Below, one piece after another: positions 34,521-46,056 of a DNA stretch of 64,000 bases. The translations under genes and the position numbers were made by a program. The DNA is from Mesodorylaimus sp. YZB2_4 (lineage: Eukaryota > Nematoda > Enoplea > Dorylaimida > Dorylaimidae): the NCBI GenBank assembly GCA_030248295.1, contig JASANH010001141.1:62001-126000 (forward strand), read 5' to 3'. How positions within the stretch are numbered: position 1 is the first letter of the stretch; each line of letters starts with the position of its first letter. The notes below the pieces were generated by a model. The model saw nothing but the letters and a program-made list of their open reading frames with translations, was not told the origin of the DNA and made no database searches.

Positions 34521-36083
34521 TACGGCAATTGAATCTAAGGTGACACTACGCAGATACAAATACCTGTACCAGTAAAACTAATCGTAAAAGACTCGGTGTA
34601 CTCATACCTTATAGGGATGTAATAATGCTGTAGGTACTTCAGTACATGAATATACCTATGTACTCCTGCCCTGTTCCAACATCCTATAGCCTGCGGACAA
34701 GCAAAGATTCACGGGCTGGGGTATCTTGTAACGCTGGGACTCCATCACCCCCTCCCCTTGACTCCCGCAAATCGATCCGTGGCTGTCCACGCGCTAGTGA
34801 GTAGTTACCATTGATCTGTAGTGACAGTAATACTACTACTAAATCACATCGAGCCGTATGAGCGACAGCTCCCTGCAGAGGTATTCCCTGAAGGATTTGC
34901 CCTTTAATCGGCTGATACCGCTTCACAAAATTCAAACTCTTTCAGGGTAAACATGGAAATATGAAGGTGTAATCCATTATTGCCAGAATGCGCAATTTCG
35001 AAGTCATAGTAAGCCCATCGCACGTCAGACGCCCGCACACGCCGCGTCAACAGCTCTTTGACCTTCAAGCAAGACTTAAAAACTGCTTACAAGAGGTATT
35101 TTTCTTGAAGTCACAAGGTTTTGGCAAGAATTATAAGAAGTCTTACAATAGCAACACACAACAGCATTTTGGCGCGTGATTATCAGCTATAAGAATTCCA
35201 GCTGACAAGGCTCTTTTATCTGCTAGATCTAGGGTGTATGCCAGTTTATCCCACAAGAAATCTTGAAGGACTCAGTATTTTTGCGTCGCAAAAGTCAGAG
35301 AAAAACGGGATCATAGGCATTCAGGTACAGTACTAGTTATTCTTGAAAAGATGCCAAAACACTCATGGACGGTAGTCATCAAAAGTTTCAAAATTGTGAG
35401 CCACGTTTGTCATTTTTGTCAAATTCGCTGAATTAATCAGATATATTTAACTGGCTAGAAAAATAAGATGGAAATCCCACATGCTTTGACAGCTCTATGT
35501 ATTCTGTGTCAATGAACGGTCATGCCCTTTTGAAACTAAACATAATTTAAATATAATGGAAATGCTCTGAAACAGTTGCAGATGATGTGTCTAGTGGGTG
35601 GATGCGGATGCGATGTGCCATGATGGTGCGTGGACTATGGACCCTGAGGATGATATTTCAAAGGGGTCCGACCCAGAGGAAATGCAGTTGAAAACTACGG
35701 CATGGCAGACACTGACAGCATAGCTCACGTTTAACCTTGATAACACGAGGGGGTCTGACAAGTGATTCGACCGTCCACAGGATCCACAGGGGGACATGAG
35801 AGGACATAATCGACTCTTGCATCTAATCGTCTTACATTTTTTCGGGGCACACAGAAAACGACTATCAGGCCAGCTGCAACTCAGATATGTAGGTTGTTGT
35901 TGACAAAAATGTATCATAGTGAAATTTTCAAAGCTGTCACAGACTAGACATGCATTCAGGCGGTGGGAGAAATGAGAAACCAGAGAACAAGAGTTGTTCA
36001 CCCCGACTCCTTGCGAATTGCCGTTACACTAGCGATAAGTTCATCGCAATACAAACACTCAAGCCAGACCCAAGAGTGACTGC
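34521..36083. other. Intergenic, no firm gene
   Basis: A small ATG frame at 34988-35179 (63 codons, plus) and a cysteine/serine-rich minus frame at 35591-36001 have no support beyond being open. The 3'UTR of GPCR 2 must lie in the last part. Confidence 0.3.
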
Positions 36084-37316
36084 TCAAAATGAGTTCATGC
36101 TCATGGAACACGTGACTGTGATGGCTCGGCGGGTGGATATTCGTAATACTCGATGACCTGTACGAGGCGAACTGTATCGACGAAGAATACGCAGTTGTTG
36201 AGTACCAATGGTCGTGAAGGATCGATTGACTTCGCTCGTATTGCTTCCACGTCTCGATCGATCACAAAAGGCGCAGAAGAATATTTTCCTGAATAGTCTT
36301 CTATATTTTCGACAATAAATTAAATAAATAATAAAATTGATTGACGAATTTAAAACAACCAAAACATTCGAAATTTCCGTGAATATGTAAGCAACGAATG
36401 AATGATATTCGTGAATGTATCGACTGAAATCGAACGAAGATGGTGAAATTGCTTCCCAAATATTCAAACAAAATGGTGTGAAGTTGCAACCAGCGAAGAT
36501 TACTGTGACCACAATGATCATACGAGTGACTTGGTGTTGGCGTCGACCATCCCGCTCTTGGCTTGATGTCATTTGAGAACGAGCGGTATTGGCCATTGAT
36601 ATGGTATTGGCGATGCGTGAATTTAATAACGAGATCAAGGAAAAAGGGATCAGAAAATGCATGAACAAATAGAGAATAGTATAATAACCGAGAAAATATA
36701 CTTCGTTAGCTCTCAAAGCTCGAACATATCCTAATTTTCCATCTTCTATTTTCACTTTGTACTCCCAGAATCGACACATATTGTAGAGACAACTCAATAC
36801 GAGAACGACCACTTGAGCCATCTTTGCCCGTTCCACCGTGAACAGACGCTGTACTTGCAAAGGATGACACACGGCGAAGAAACGCTCAATCGTGATCAAA
36901 ACGAAAAGATATGAGCTGCATGTCTGGGCGATGACGGCCAATTGATATAATCCGAAAACGATGGACATTTGCAGCGTACCCAACTCTCCGAACTGACCAT
37001 AAACATTGATGCCCGGTACAGCGAATACTGGAATAGAAATGGCCACCACGGCGAGATCCACGAAACTGAGACCAGTCAGAAATACATTTATGGACGATCG
37101 CATGCATCGACGAGTGAAAATCAATGCAGATACGATATTGCCGAATGTGCCGACCACACATAACATCAGCATAATAAGTGAGCAGGCGAACGTGAATGCC
37201 TTCAGCCCGTCGTCTTCTATTATTTCTTCTGAATAGTACACCTCGATAAGGGATTCGTTGTCGTCACTCCACGGCACGAATGCCGATAAATTCGATTTGA
37301 ACTTCGTCGAATTCAT
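36084..37316 (-). CDS. FMRFamide-receptor-like GPCR 2 (rhodopsin class, uninterrupted CDS)
   Basis: One frame of 410 residues has seven transmembrane helices. Landmarks are VGTFGNIVSALIFTRRCM (helix 1), INVFLTGLSFVDLAV (helix 2), the helix 3 end LITIERFFAVCHPL (ERF for DRY), NMCRFWEY after helix 4, CNFTPFCLN for the helix 6 CWxP region, and NSSINFIIYLIYCRKYRRLF for NPxxY with helix 8. It is clearly a sister of GPCR 3 (shared RRCMRS, FGLYQ and RFWEY motifs) and more distant from GPCR 1. The likely role is neuropeptide reception at the cell surface. Directly 5' of the ATG, catattttcag plus nine bases looks like a 5'UTR splice acceptor. Confidence 0.9.
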   Translation of the reverse strand: MNSTKFKSNLSAFVPWSDDNESLIEVYYSEEIIEDDGLKAFTFACSLIMLMLCVVGTFGNIVSALIFTRRCMRSSINVFLTGLSFVDLAVVAISIPVFAVPGINVYGQFGELGTLQMSIVFGLYQLAVIAQTCSSYLFVLITIERFFAVCHPLQVQRLFTVERAKMAQVVVLVLSCLYNMCRFWEYKVKIEDGKLGYVRALRANEVYFLGYYTILYLFMHFLIPFSLISLLNSRIANTISMANTARSQMTSSQERDGRRQHQVTRMIIVVTVIFAGCNFTPFCLNIWEAISPSSFDFSRYIHEYHSFVAYIFTEISNVLVVLNSSINFIIYLIYCRKYRRLFRKIFFCAFCDRSRRGSNTSEVNRSFTTIGTQQLRILRRYSSPRTGHRVLRISTRRAITVTCSMSMNSF

Positions 37317-39699
37317 GGCTATTAACTGAAAATATGATTAAGTATGGCAAAGTATTGTGGTGACAGGCTTGAGGAAAAAGACCGCGCTACAGCCATAAAC
37401 TAACTATAGGCTATTCGAATCAAACTTGCCACACATGCACTCAACTTTATTACATCCATCAGCCTTGATCGAATGGTGGCCTGAGAAATGAGTGCAATTA
37501 GTGATTCTGAACTTCGACCATAGCTCATCCTCGTCCAAGGTAACTACGCGACACGAAGCCCCCAATGAATTCCTCTTCGAAGATGACGAGGATTGCGCGG
37601 GCTTTCACTCCCCAATGACGCAGACTATTTTACGTCGTGTTTGGCACCCTCAGAAACATGTTTCGTGGTAAAGCAAGATAATTATAGCAACCTTCATTTC
37701 TTCGCTCCGTTTTTACTAATCTGGAAGACTAAGCTGCCGGCGGTTAGCGATGGGAGCTTAGGGCATGCCCAGAAATAGAAAACGATGTTGTTTTTCTTGT
37801 TGGTTATTTCAATAAATGTCGTTTGAAAAAGCTTAGAAACATAAGCCGGCCCCATTTTCTGCTAAGGCCGAGAATTCAAGCCAATTTCGCTGGGAAGGGG
37901 CTGAAAGTCCGTCGGATTTCGAATGGATAAGCACTATCGATCATGCTATATCCGATGGACTGCTGAAGATCAAAAGCCATTGTGATATCCACCCTCTGCG
38001 CGTTAGGTGCGGGCTACACTCGTTAGATGGAATCTGGGACCCCATGCAACTCAAACTCCTCTCTCCGCCCATGCTCGGCGCAAGGTTCCATGAACTTGCC
38101 GATTTTGAACATTTTCTCTGAAAGTCACTCAGAACTAAATCACAGGGATTACTAGTCGGCCGTGCAGCGTGCGATCAGTGATCTCGATCAAACGTAGAGG
38201 CGAATAGCAAATCTAGCATCACCCTTCTGCTCTGAGCTGGGGCCAGTACGACATCTTCCTCAGTAGTCAATCATATCAGTCGGCGAGCATTTTTGTTCAC
38301 CCGGCGACAAAAAATTTGTGAAAGACTTTCGGGTATTCGGCGTTCCACGTCGCCCAGGACGGCAAACCGCATTGGGACTAGATCGGCGCCAAACTAGTCG
38401 AAGCTGATGTGGGGAAAAGCCTCACCTTACTGTACATACATAGGTATGCGGATGATAGGAGCAGGCTAAACGCGGAAGTGAACATAAAATTTCCTGCTTA
38501 CAAAAGAAGGGGTAAACTCTGGGTTTCAATGCGACATTGTTCTAAAACAGGAAAATACTGTACATTCTACTTACTTGCGGAAGCGAAACGAGTTTTAGCC
38601 TCCAGCGTGCACCGGGCTCCGTTGAAAATCAATGACGTGAACATTGGCCACCAAGTCTATCCACGCTGTAATCTATCCATTAAACTGATTGTTTGAGCCA
38701 TAGAAGTTACTGACGCAGAGTCAAAAATAAAGCGTCAGGCAATATGATTGACGTGAATCCAAGTGCCGGTTTGAAAAGAAAGAATTAGACTAACAGGCTT
38801 AGAGAGGCATCGTAACTCCTCAACAGTTACTTGTTTACCATTTAAAGTAGGCCACTCACACGTTCCGAACCTAATTGGTTGCTTGCTACTATTTTGTGGC
38901 TTCTTGAAAAACCCTTCATCTTTTCGCCCGCCAATAATTGGCTTTATAGCACCGCTTATGGACTTACGATTAGCACGTGCTGCCTGTAGGCCAATTTGCC
39001 CTTTCCTGTATTAGGACATAAGAATCCCTGGTAAGGGCGTGGGAAGAATCCTGACAGGCTTTAAATATATGCTGGATGGTGAAACAGTCTTCTAGCGTCT
39101 AAATTTAATTGCAAAAGGGTGCCATATATCTGCACACTCACGTCCGGCTCGTGGCCAAGTTGGAAGGCGTCTGTTTCTCACACTGGCCTTTTGCGCGCAA
39201 GAAAGCGAATTTCGGCGCAGGCAAGGCAACTCGTAGTATAGTACCCGCTTCCCTCGCTGAGAGGGCGGGAGTTTGGGGGAACCTTACATGACCTTGCTTA
39301 CTTGCATCACAACGTTTACAAGACCCAGAAAATCCCATGGCTCCAATGAACAACAGATTGAGCCAAAAGCTATTTTAAAAGTCTCCAAGTATTTTATTCT
39401 TCTGTTTGCCGAAGCACCAAATCCCGCTTGTTGCTGTGGCTATAAGACTTTCTGACCATACAACCGAGGGTACGTACCCGTACTTTACAGTGACCGAAAG
39501 GTTGCGAAATTGAGCAGATCGACGAAAAAAGCGAAGACATCAAACGTCGGCCGCGGTGGTACTGGTTCCGCGTTAGTCCTCCGTATTGCGTGGTAGCAGC
39601 GAGCGGCTGCTGGCTGGACTCGTAATGGAGTCAATCCCAGTGGCAGAGGTCAGTTTTTAAATCGTACATCCTCGCTGGCCTTGTTCGTCAGACCGGTGA
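37317..39699. other. Intergenic, no gene seen
   Basis: The 5' flank of GPCR 2 is here. Open frames below 100 codons carry no motif. Confidence 0.35.
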
Positions 39700-39840
39700 A
39701 GCTCAAAGTATAGTTCGATGCGGTGCGTCAAATAAGCTTGGGATGCGGCACTTTTGGGTCAACTGACAATGTAAAAAGGTGCCTAAAACGTCGCATCGCA
39801 AGCTTATTTGACGCATCGCATCGAACTATACTTTGGGCTT
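39700..39840. repeat. Long hairpin with ~55 bp arms
   Basis: 39700-39756 and 39780-39840 are near-perfect reverse complements sharing caaagtatagttcgatgcg and tgcgtcaaataagctt. Only about 25 nt lie between the arms. Transcribed RNA would fold into a long stem. It abuts the dispersed repeat that follows and may be its terminal foldback. Confidence 0.7.
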
Positions 39841-40055
39841 GACTCACCCAGTACGGTCAAGGTGCTCCAAGCAGCGAGACGAAAGCCAGTGGGCAGTCTT
39901 GGCTGTCCAAGAGGGACGGTTCACAGCCCACCCACCCGTCCCGTCCAAGGAAATCAGTGTCCTGTCCTGGAAGCCCTCGCGCGGAGGTGCTCCCAGTGGG
40001 GACGCGGACAGCCCGCTTGGAAAGTTTGACTCCTGGCTGGCTACAGTATAGACAA
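39838..40055 (+). repeat. Dispersed GC-rich repeat copy (partner at 28165-28435)
   Basis: It shares ordered blocks with 28165-28435 in the same orientation, notably gactcacc, ccctcgcgcggaggtgctcc, agtggggacgcg and ctggctggctac. No coding evidence. Confidence 0.5.
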
Positions 40056-40697
40056 AACAAGATTCGGCCAAAAATCCCTAATGCGAGGACGGCTTGAGTA
40101 ACCTGCGTGCACGACTGTCATGACCCCACAGCAAGAAGTCGCGAGATTCTGAAGTTTGGCACCCAATGCCTCGGCTGCCAAGTGAACCGTTCTTCCATCG
40201 AAGTTTATCAGATGCCGCTTTGCAGAAACAACTGCAATGCAAATTCGTCGCCTCGTCGTCTCGCCTTTGCCAAATCCATGAGTAAACGGGGTCGTCGTGT
40301 AGTAAATAATGTGTCCATTCACCCACGAGTGTGCATGTGCGTTTGGTGATGTGGTAACACCACGATTGGGTATGCGGGGTACGGTCAGTCCCCGTTGCAA
40401 GCGCCTATCCCCTGGCAGGGACGTCAATATGGCAAGGACGATACTTGTTGCCGCTCTCGATTCCGCCGAAAGGCTCACAGTCAGCGGTCTCCTACTGAGA
40501 TACATGGTAAGACAACTGAAACAGTTCCACTTGTCTACAAGTCGCCATGCTGGCTGTCGACTTACAGCATTTGTTACAGAAGTGTTTTCTAGAGAGAGTT
40601 GGCCAGACCCATTGGATGGTTTTCTGGAAAACGCATATGCATTACAACACAAGAAGCATACCATACCAAAAAGTGGCAGTAGCAAGAATATGAGCAT
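40041..40697 (-). CDS. Uncharacterised 218-codon frame, possibly secreted or chance
   Basis: An ATG frame begins with a hydrophobic, signal-like stretch (MLIFLLLPLFGMVCFLCC) and runs 218 codons without a stop. No motif, splice signal or family is recognised, and the overlapping plus frame is also long. It overlaps the repeat at its 3' end. I lean towards chance within a GC-richer block. Confidence 0.2.
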   Translation of the reverse strand: MLIFLLLPLFGMVCFLCCNAYAFSRKPSNGSGQLSLENTSVTNAVSRQPAWRLVDKWNCFSCLTMYLSRRPLTVSLSAESRAATSIVLAILTSLPGDRRLQRGLTVPRIPNRGVTTSPNAHAHSWVNGHIIYYTTTPFTHGFGKGETTRRRICIAVVSAKRHLINFDGRTVHLAAEALGAKLQNLATSCCGVMTVVHAGYSSRPRIRDFWPNLVLSIL

Positions 40698-42479
40698 GTT
40701 TCAAACCTTTTTAATTTCCAAGAATCAGCAGCTTCGTGTATTGCTCGTGTTCAGAATGGTCGTTGCGCGTTCTTCAAGTGCCTAGGGTGAGAAGGGGGTG
40801 GCTTTGTGCGTGAAAGAAACTAAAAGCTGAAGGTCAAAGAAGAAAAAGGAAAGCAGAAATGGAATATGCACAATGTGTTGACCTGTTTTCCCTCCTCTAG
40901 CATTTAGTCTTTTGACGCATCTCTCCCTACAATCTTTGGTAATAATAGGCTGTTCCCCCAAACAACCCATCTGCTCTCCGCTGTTCTCTTTCTCCGTTTC
41001 CAAATGGGCGATGATTATAGTTCAGCAGTAGAAAAACTTTTACCGATGTTTCATGCTACATGTATGTATGGATGTGCACGTGTTCGAGTGAAAAACGCAA
41101 AGCGCAAGGCACCTTTGAGAGAAAACTCATCAAAGTCAAAGCCTCATCGATTTTGTAAATCAAGGAGCGCACAGGAAATCAAAAAAATTCTATGTCTCAC
41201 AGAAGGTGTACTGAGAAATAATGTCCATATGAAATGATTGCTCGAAGCCCCTGCCATATCTCTGAGTTTGACAAAACTAATTACGGAAACCCTATTGAGT
41301 TGTAATATTCGCCAACACAAAAGGACAAAGACAGAGTGAGAGCTAGCGCAGGGGCAGATGATTGCTATGTTCGACGTATCATGCTACAGAAAATGCGCCT
41401 GGACCCATTTCACAAAAGAGGGCTGACATAAAAGTTAAAATTTCATGAGCCCGAAACATCGTTTTTGTGATGGGATATTGATTTGAAGGAAAAAACATCT
41501 GAGATGACCATCAAGGCGGTAAGCTAGCACTCAGCATCAAACATCAGAGCTCGCAGAGACACGTGCATTTCACGAGGGATGCACACTCGCCATCGTGTCA
41601 GCTGCTTGGACGATTGACTGGCGGTTACGGACATTATTAGATTGTCGATTAGGCCACCGCACATCGTCTGGGCCCGTCGAGACCTCGCTATTGACTCGTT
41701 CGTAATGATACCCTGACAGAATTGAGTGTGCACAAAAAAGGTCCTACCAGTTTGATTCCTGGGGAAGTGACCGAGCTTTATTTCCGGCACTTCGTTCATT
41801 CCATTTCCACCACTTCTAGTTTCCTGTCGGGTTAGACACATCATTGGTCATCCTCGCGTGCAGAGTCGTTTAATATTGACATTCCAATCGGGCCGACGGG
41901 GGCAGCCAGGACCCACTTCCCCCAATCTATCGGGTCCATAAACAGGGCCTTTGAGTGCGTTCATATCGAACCAAAATGATGAATTTTGAATTGGTTACTT
42001 TTGCTGATATAGAGCGTTAATAAAATAGACAAGGGATGAAAGGGGAAGGTTTTTATAATTCCCACGTTCAAGTCCCTATTTTCTGGCCACCGAAGAAAGA
42101 ACTCCTTATTTCTGATGTTCTATGGCGTATACGAAAGGGGAAACAGTAGAACTACTTTAATACCCAGGCATACCTTGCTTATTTACTCCCCCCTGCGTCA
42201 CTGCTCGTATAAATCAGCTTGCGATTTTCGAGGAGACGCTCGCACATGACAGTTCTTGCAGGAAATTTCGAATGTGAAGTCCTATCTGTCGGCATGACTA
42301 TAGTTGTGTGGGTAAAGGACCATCTGGCGAGTAGATTTCCCATGTCAAGATCTCACTTGATGATAGGCTCGACTTGGCCCTGCTGTGCAATAATACCCCG
42401 TGGACACTGTCAAAGAATTTATTAATCAAAATCTCCCGAGGTGAGCTCCCTTGAACAAACTTCCATTAGCATGTAGATT
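40698..42479. other. Intergenic, no gene seen
   Basis: No supported gene is present. The end of the stretch is the 5' flank of GPCR 3. Confidence 0.35.
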
Positions 42480-44737
42480 ATGGCAATGACTGCCAACTTC
42501 CCTGTGCCTGCCCATTTCTTCTACAATTCTACTCGGACTAGCCACTCCCGTTCGGCCGTAATGGAGCAGCTTATGGAACCTGGCCTAAGCAATCATACTT
42601 GGCACCAGCCTACATCGTGTCTACGATTTCAATTTTTCTGCTCCCTTCTAATGTTCATTTTATGTTTGATCGGAATCATTGGAAATTTTTTGTCATTTTG
42701 GATTTTTACTCGCCGATGTATGCGCTCTCCAATCAATATTTTATTGGCTGGTTTAAGTTTAGTGGACACTTCAGTGTTGGCAATTGCCGTGCCAGTCTTT
42801 GTCATTCCGGGTCTTAACATTTGTGACGCGTTTGGAAAATTAGAAAACTTGCACGTGGTGATTGTATTCGGATTGTATCAATTCGGAATGATGGCGCAAA
42901 CGTGCAGTGTGTGGACCTTTGTGTTAATTTCCATAGAAAGGTGAGTCTGCTCGTCCCCTGCATGCACATACCTTGCAGTGCTTGAACCAGTAGCGGTTAC
43001 AGTACGCAAGCCATCTGCAAAGACTTAGCGAAAAGGATGGCTTTACTCAAACTTCCCACTTCTATTTCCATCCTTGAGTCCCCATTCGGGCAGGGCTCGC
43101 CTTTCTGCATTTCTTCCTCCAATTTTTCTGGTCTGTCGCTTGATCGCTTGTCGGGCTTTCCATCTGGAGAATTTCGATAAATTTTTTGCTCGAAAAACAA
43201 CGTACTGTATGTAAGTCCCTACAGTTTGAGGATAGATTCATGACAACCAGGCGAGGAGGAGGTAAAGCAGCAAATAGTTTTATGCCACACTCACAAATTT
43301 ACCAGGCAGCAGCTTTCTAACTTGCATATGGCCTTGTCAAATGGTGTCGGTTTGCACAAAAGTGTAGAAAATAGATAGCGTAGAGCGTCGCTCTTTAAGG
43401 AATATTAAACAATGAATCCTAAAGAATAGACAACTATGTACAGCCGCAAGTACCGTGAATTCGCATAGTTTCCAGTCCAGTCAATATGAGAGACCTTAGT
43501 TTGGGCTAATCTGTTGTATGACATCCTATTATGCTTTCTATGGGGTCGAGGTAAAGATATTATTGCTGATAGAATCAAATGGCAGACTTCATGGGTATGC
43601 GCCCTGATTCGAAGAAAAGACACCCTGCTCCCTGGAATAGCTTAGTTTCCAAAAACCTGTTTGAAAATTCAATTTCTTCCTCTCAAACCTATTTCAAACA
43701 GTAATTTTTGGGTATGTGGTATTTATGGTAAGACTTGTTTTCAGTGGGGAGGGCATCTTCCGCACAACCATGGCTTTTGATTCTGAGGTGTAATTTTTCT
43801 AGCTGTCGCTGTCCAATGTCCCTGACATACCTCTCTTTGCAGGTACCTTGCTGTTGTCCATCCTCTCCACGTTCAACAATATCTGACGGTGCGCAGAGCT
43901 AAATGGGCGCAAGTGATTTTACTTTGTTTCGCCGCTCTTTATAACGTGGCACGGTTTTGGGAATACGAATTCGTTTATGACGAATACGATGACATTGTCT
44001 ACGACGAGGAGACCGAGAGCGGCGTCATGATTCGAGACACCCCACTGCGATACACTCGATTATTGCGAGCAAACGAAGCCTATTTCTTAGGTTATTACAC
44101 TGTCTCCTTTATACTCGTGCATTTTCTCATGCCTTTCTCACTAATCACTGTTTTAAATGCCAAAATCGTCAAATCAGTTATTAGCGCTGGCCGTGTTCGA
44201 ACAGCAATGACGCGAGGTATTCTGACCGATGGAGGTAATCAGAAGAAACAACGTCAAATATCTCGCATGATCGTTATCGTTACTGCCTTCTTTGTGCTTT
44301 GTAATTTCCTTCCTTTTGTCCTCAACTGTTGGGAAGCCATTACGCCAAGTTTATTCGAGGGCGATCAGTGGTGGTCTAAATTGGCCTACTACACTTTGGA
44401 CGTATCGAACTTATTGGTGGTCACTAATTCGTCAATGAACGGCATCATTTATTTAATATACTGCAGGCAGTACAAAAGACTGTTTCTAAAGTATGTTCGA
44501 TGTCGAAGAGGTTGCGGCAGAAGAAGACGAGGATCGATCGAGGTGAGCAACACGTACGACGATGCTACTCTGCGGCCTCGTTGCGGCACATCGCCCTTGA
44601 TGATGTCGGTTGGTCGGGGAGCGCACGTTCCCAATGGACAAGTTTGCTCGAATCAGACGTACCGAAAAAGGGCTGCGACTGCGGATAGTCGGAATGCTGG
44701 GAAAAGAAAAATACTGGAAAACATCAATTACGTGTAG
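42480..44737 (+). CDS. FMRFamide-receptor-like GPCR 3 (two exons)
   Basis: Exons 42480-42940 and 43843-44737 join in phase (donor AG|gtgagt, acceptor ctctctttgcag) to give 451 residues. Seven helices are present. Motifs are IGIIGNFLSFWIFTRRCM, PINILLAGLSLVDTSV, helix 3 end ISIERYLAVVHPL, VARFWEYEF, CNFLPFVLNCW and NSSMNGIIYLIYCRQYKRLF. The 902-bp intron splits the arginine codon of the ERY motif. The loop after helix 4 is acidic (YDEYDDIVYDEETESG). It pairs most closely with GPCR 2 by eye. It is likely a neuropeptide receptor of the FMRFamide group at the plasma membrane. Confidence 0.9.
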
Positions 44738-44825
44738 CAGGTATATGAGAAAGATTATGGGTGAGGACCAAGTGTAGTCTCATATGTGTGGTTGCTTAGG
44801 AGTATAGCGTTGTTATTTTGCGCAT

Positions 44826-44831
44826 AATAAA
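44826..44831 (+). terminator. Poly(A) signal AATAAA for GPCR 3
   Basis: The hexamer lies 89 nt after the stop codon, a normal position. Confidence 0.6.
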
Positions 44832-45170
44832 CGAATGCAGGGTTTCTGGTTGACTCGACCGTTGGATGGCGCAATTGAGGGCGGGTTGATTTGACCCGAA
44901 AAAATTTTTTAAGGAATTAAATTTGAAATTTAGTCGACCATTAACAGAGCTTTAGTGATAATATCGCTGAAAGCTAGATCGTCGTGCGACGCAAAAATTA
45001 ATGCCTGAAAGATGCATAAACTATGCCCTGATCGTAAGTGGCCTGTCACTCTGAGCATGATGTCCAAATCCAGACTCCAAAAATGTGCATTTCCACAGTG
45101 GATGCCAAGTGGTTTCCATGCCAGGGTCGACCGTACAACCGTACCAGCCGTATCAGCCCCCCCCCCCCCT

Positions 45171-45525
45171 AAAATTGTGACATGTTCCTAGGTGCAAAAG
45201 AAAGCTCTGTGTAAAATATCAGAGGCGTCTGGCTAACTGGTCGGCAGTGGTCAGCGTCTAAAGTCCCCAATTTTTGTGTGGTTAGGAAGCTGAGCGTTGA
45301 GAAAACCACGCAGAGTTGTTTCCAAACTAGGTTTTTAGGTTCGGAGTTTCGAGTTCAAGCTTCCAACACTCGGGTTTGGGGTTTTTCCCTGAAAAATCCA
45401 CAAAATCCAGCAGAATTTGAAAATTTCACTGTACTCTACGCGCTGACCTCTGCTGACCAGTTGGCCAGACGCCTCTAATATTTTGCACAGAGCTTTCTTT
45501 TGCACCCAGGACCATGTCACAATTT
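45171..45525. mobile_element. 355-bp foldback MITE
   Basis: Left arm 45171-45262 and right arm about 45438-45525 are reverse complements at roughly 90% identity by eye. They start aaaattgtgacatg and share gtgcaaaagaaagctctgtg and agaggcgtctggc. The centre of about 175 bp is non-coding. A C-run precedes the left end. A target duplication is not evident. Confidence 0.75.
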
Positions 45526-46056
45526 TTCGCTTTCCAAAGTTCGACTTAAGCTACAGCAGCTAAGGCACTGATAAAAGACCTACTTCGTATAAGCACATTT
45601 GCACTCTGACTAAAAAGTATTACGTCACAGCAACTTGTTTATCTAGCAATGGGGCACGGTATGCACACCATTTGGCGTGCACTCAGCAGGGTAGGATGCA
45701 ATAGGTTCAATTTGTCTAACTTTTAATGTAATTGGTCTGTAGCAAGGGCGAGGGCTTTTTCGCTGCTCCGAATCCAGTGGGCTGAGAAATAGCAATGATG
45801 TCGCTTTTGTGGCAACTGACGCACTGTACCTGCAATGAGAAACAACATGCGTGGTAAGAAGACATTATTGTGACTCCCGAAGTTGGGATGACTCTGCACT
45901 CCACGCACAAGGCTGAACCTCATTTGTTGAATTCCTGCACCTCGGCTAATGATGTGTAAGAATGTGCTCACTTAAGGATTTCAGGTGGTTGGCGCTAATG
46001 CGACCGCCAGTCCGCTCCCCTCCGCAAGATAATAAAAGGTAAATATAAGTGCAGTA

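Noticed and set aside
35591-36001. 136-codon minus-strand frame beyond the GPCR 2 stop
   Set aside because: No domain; the cysteine/serine-rich composition looks like chance in the GPCR 3' flank.
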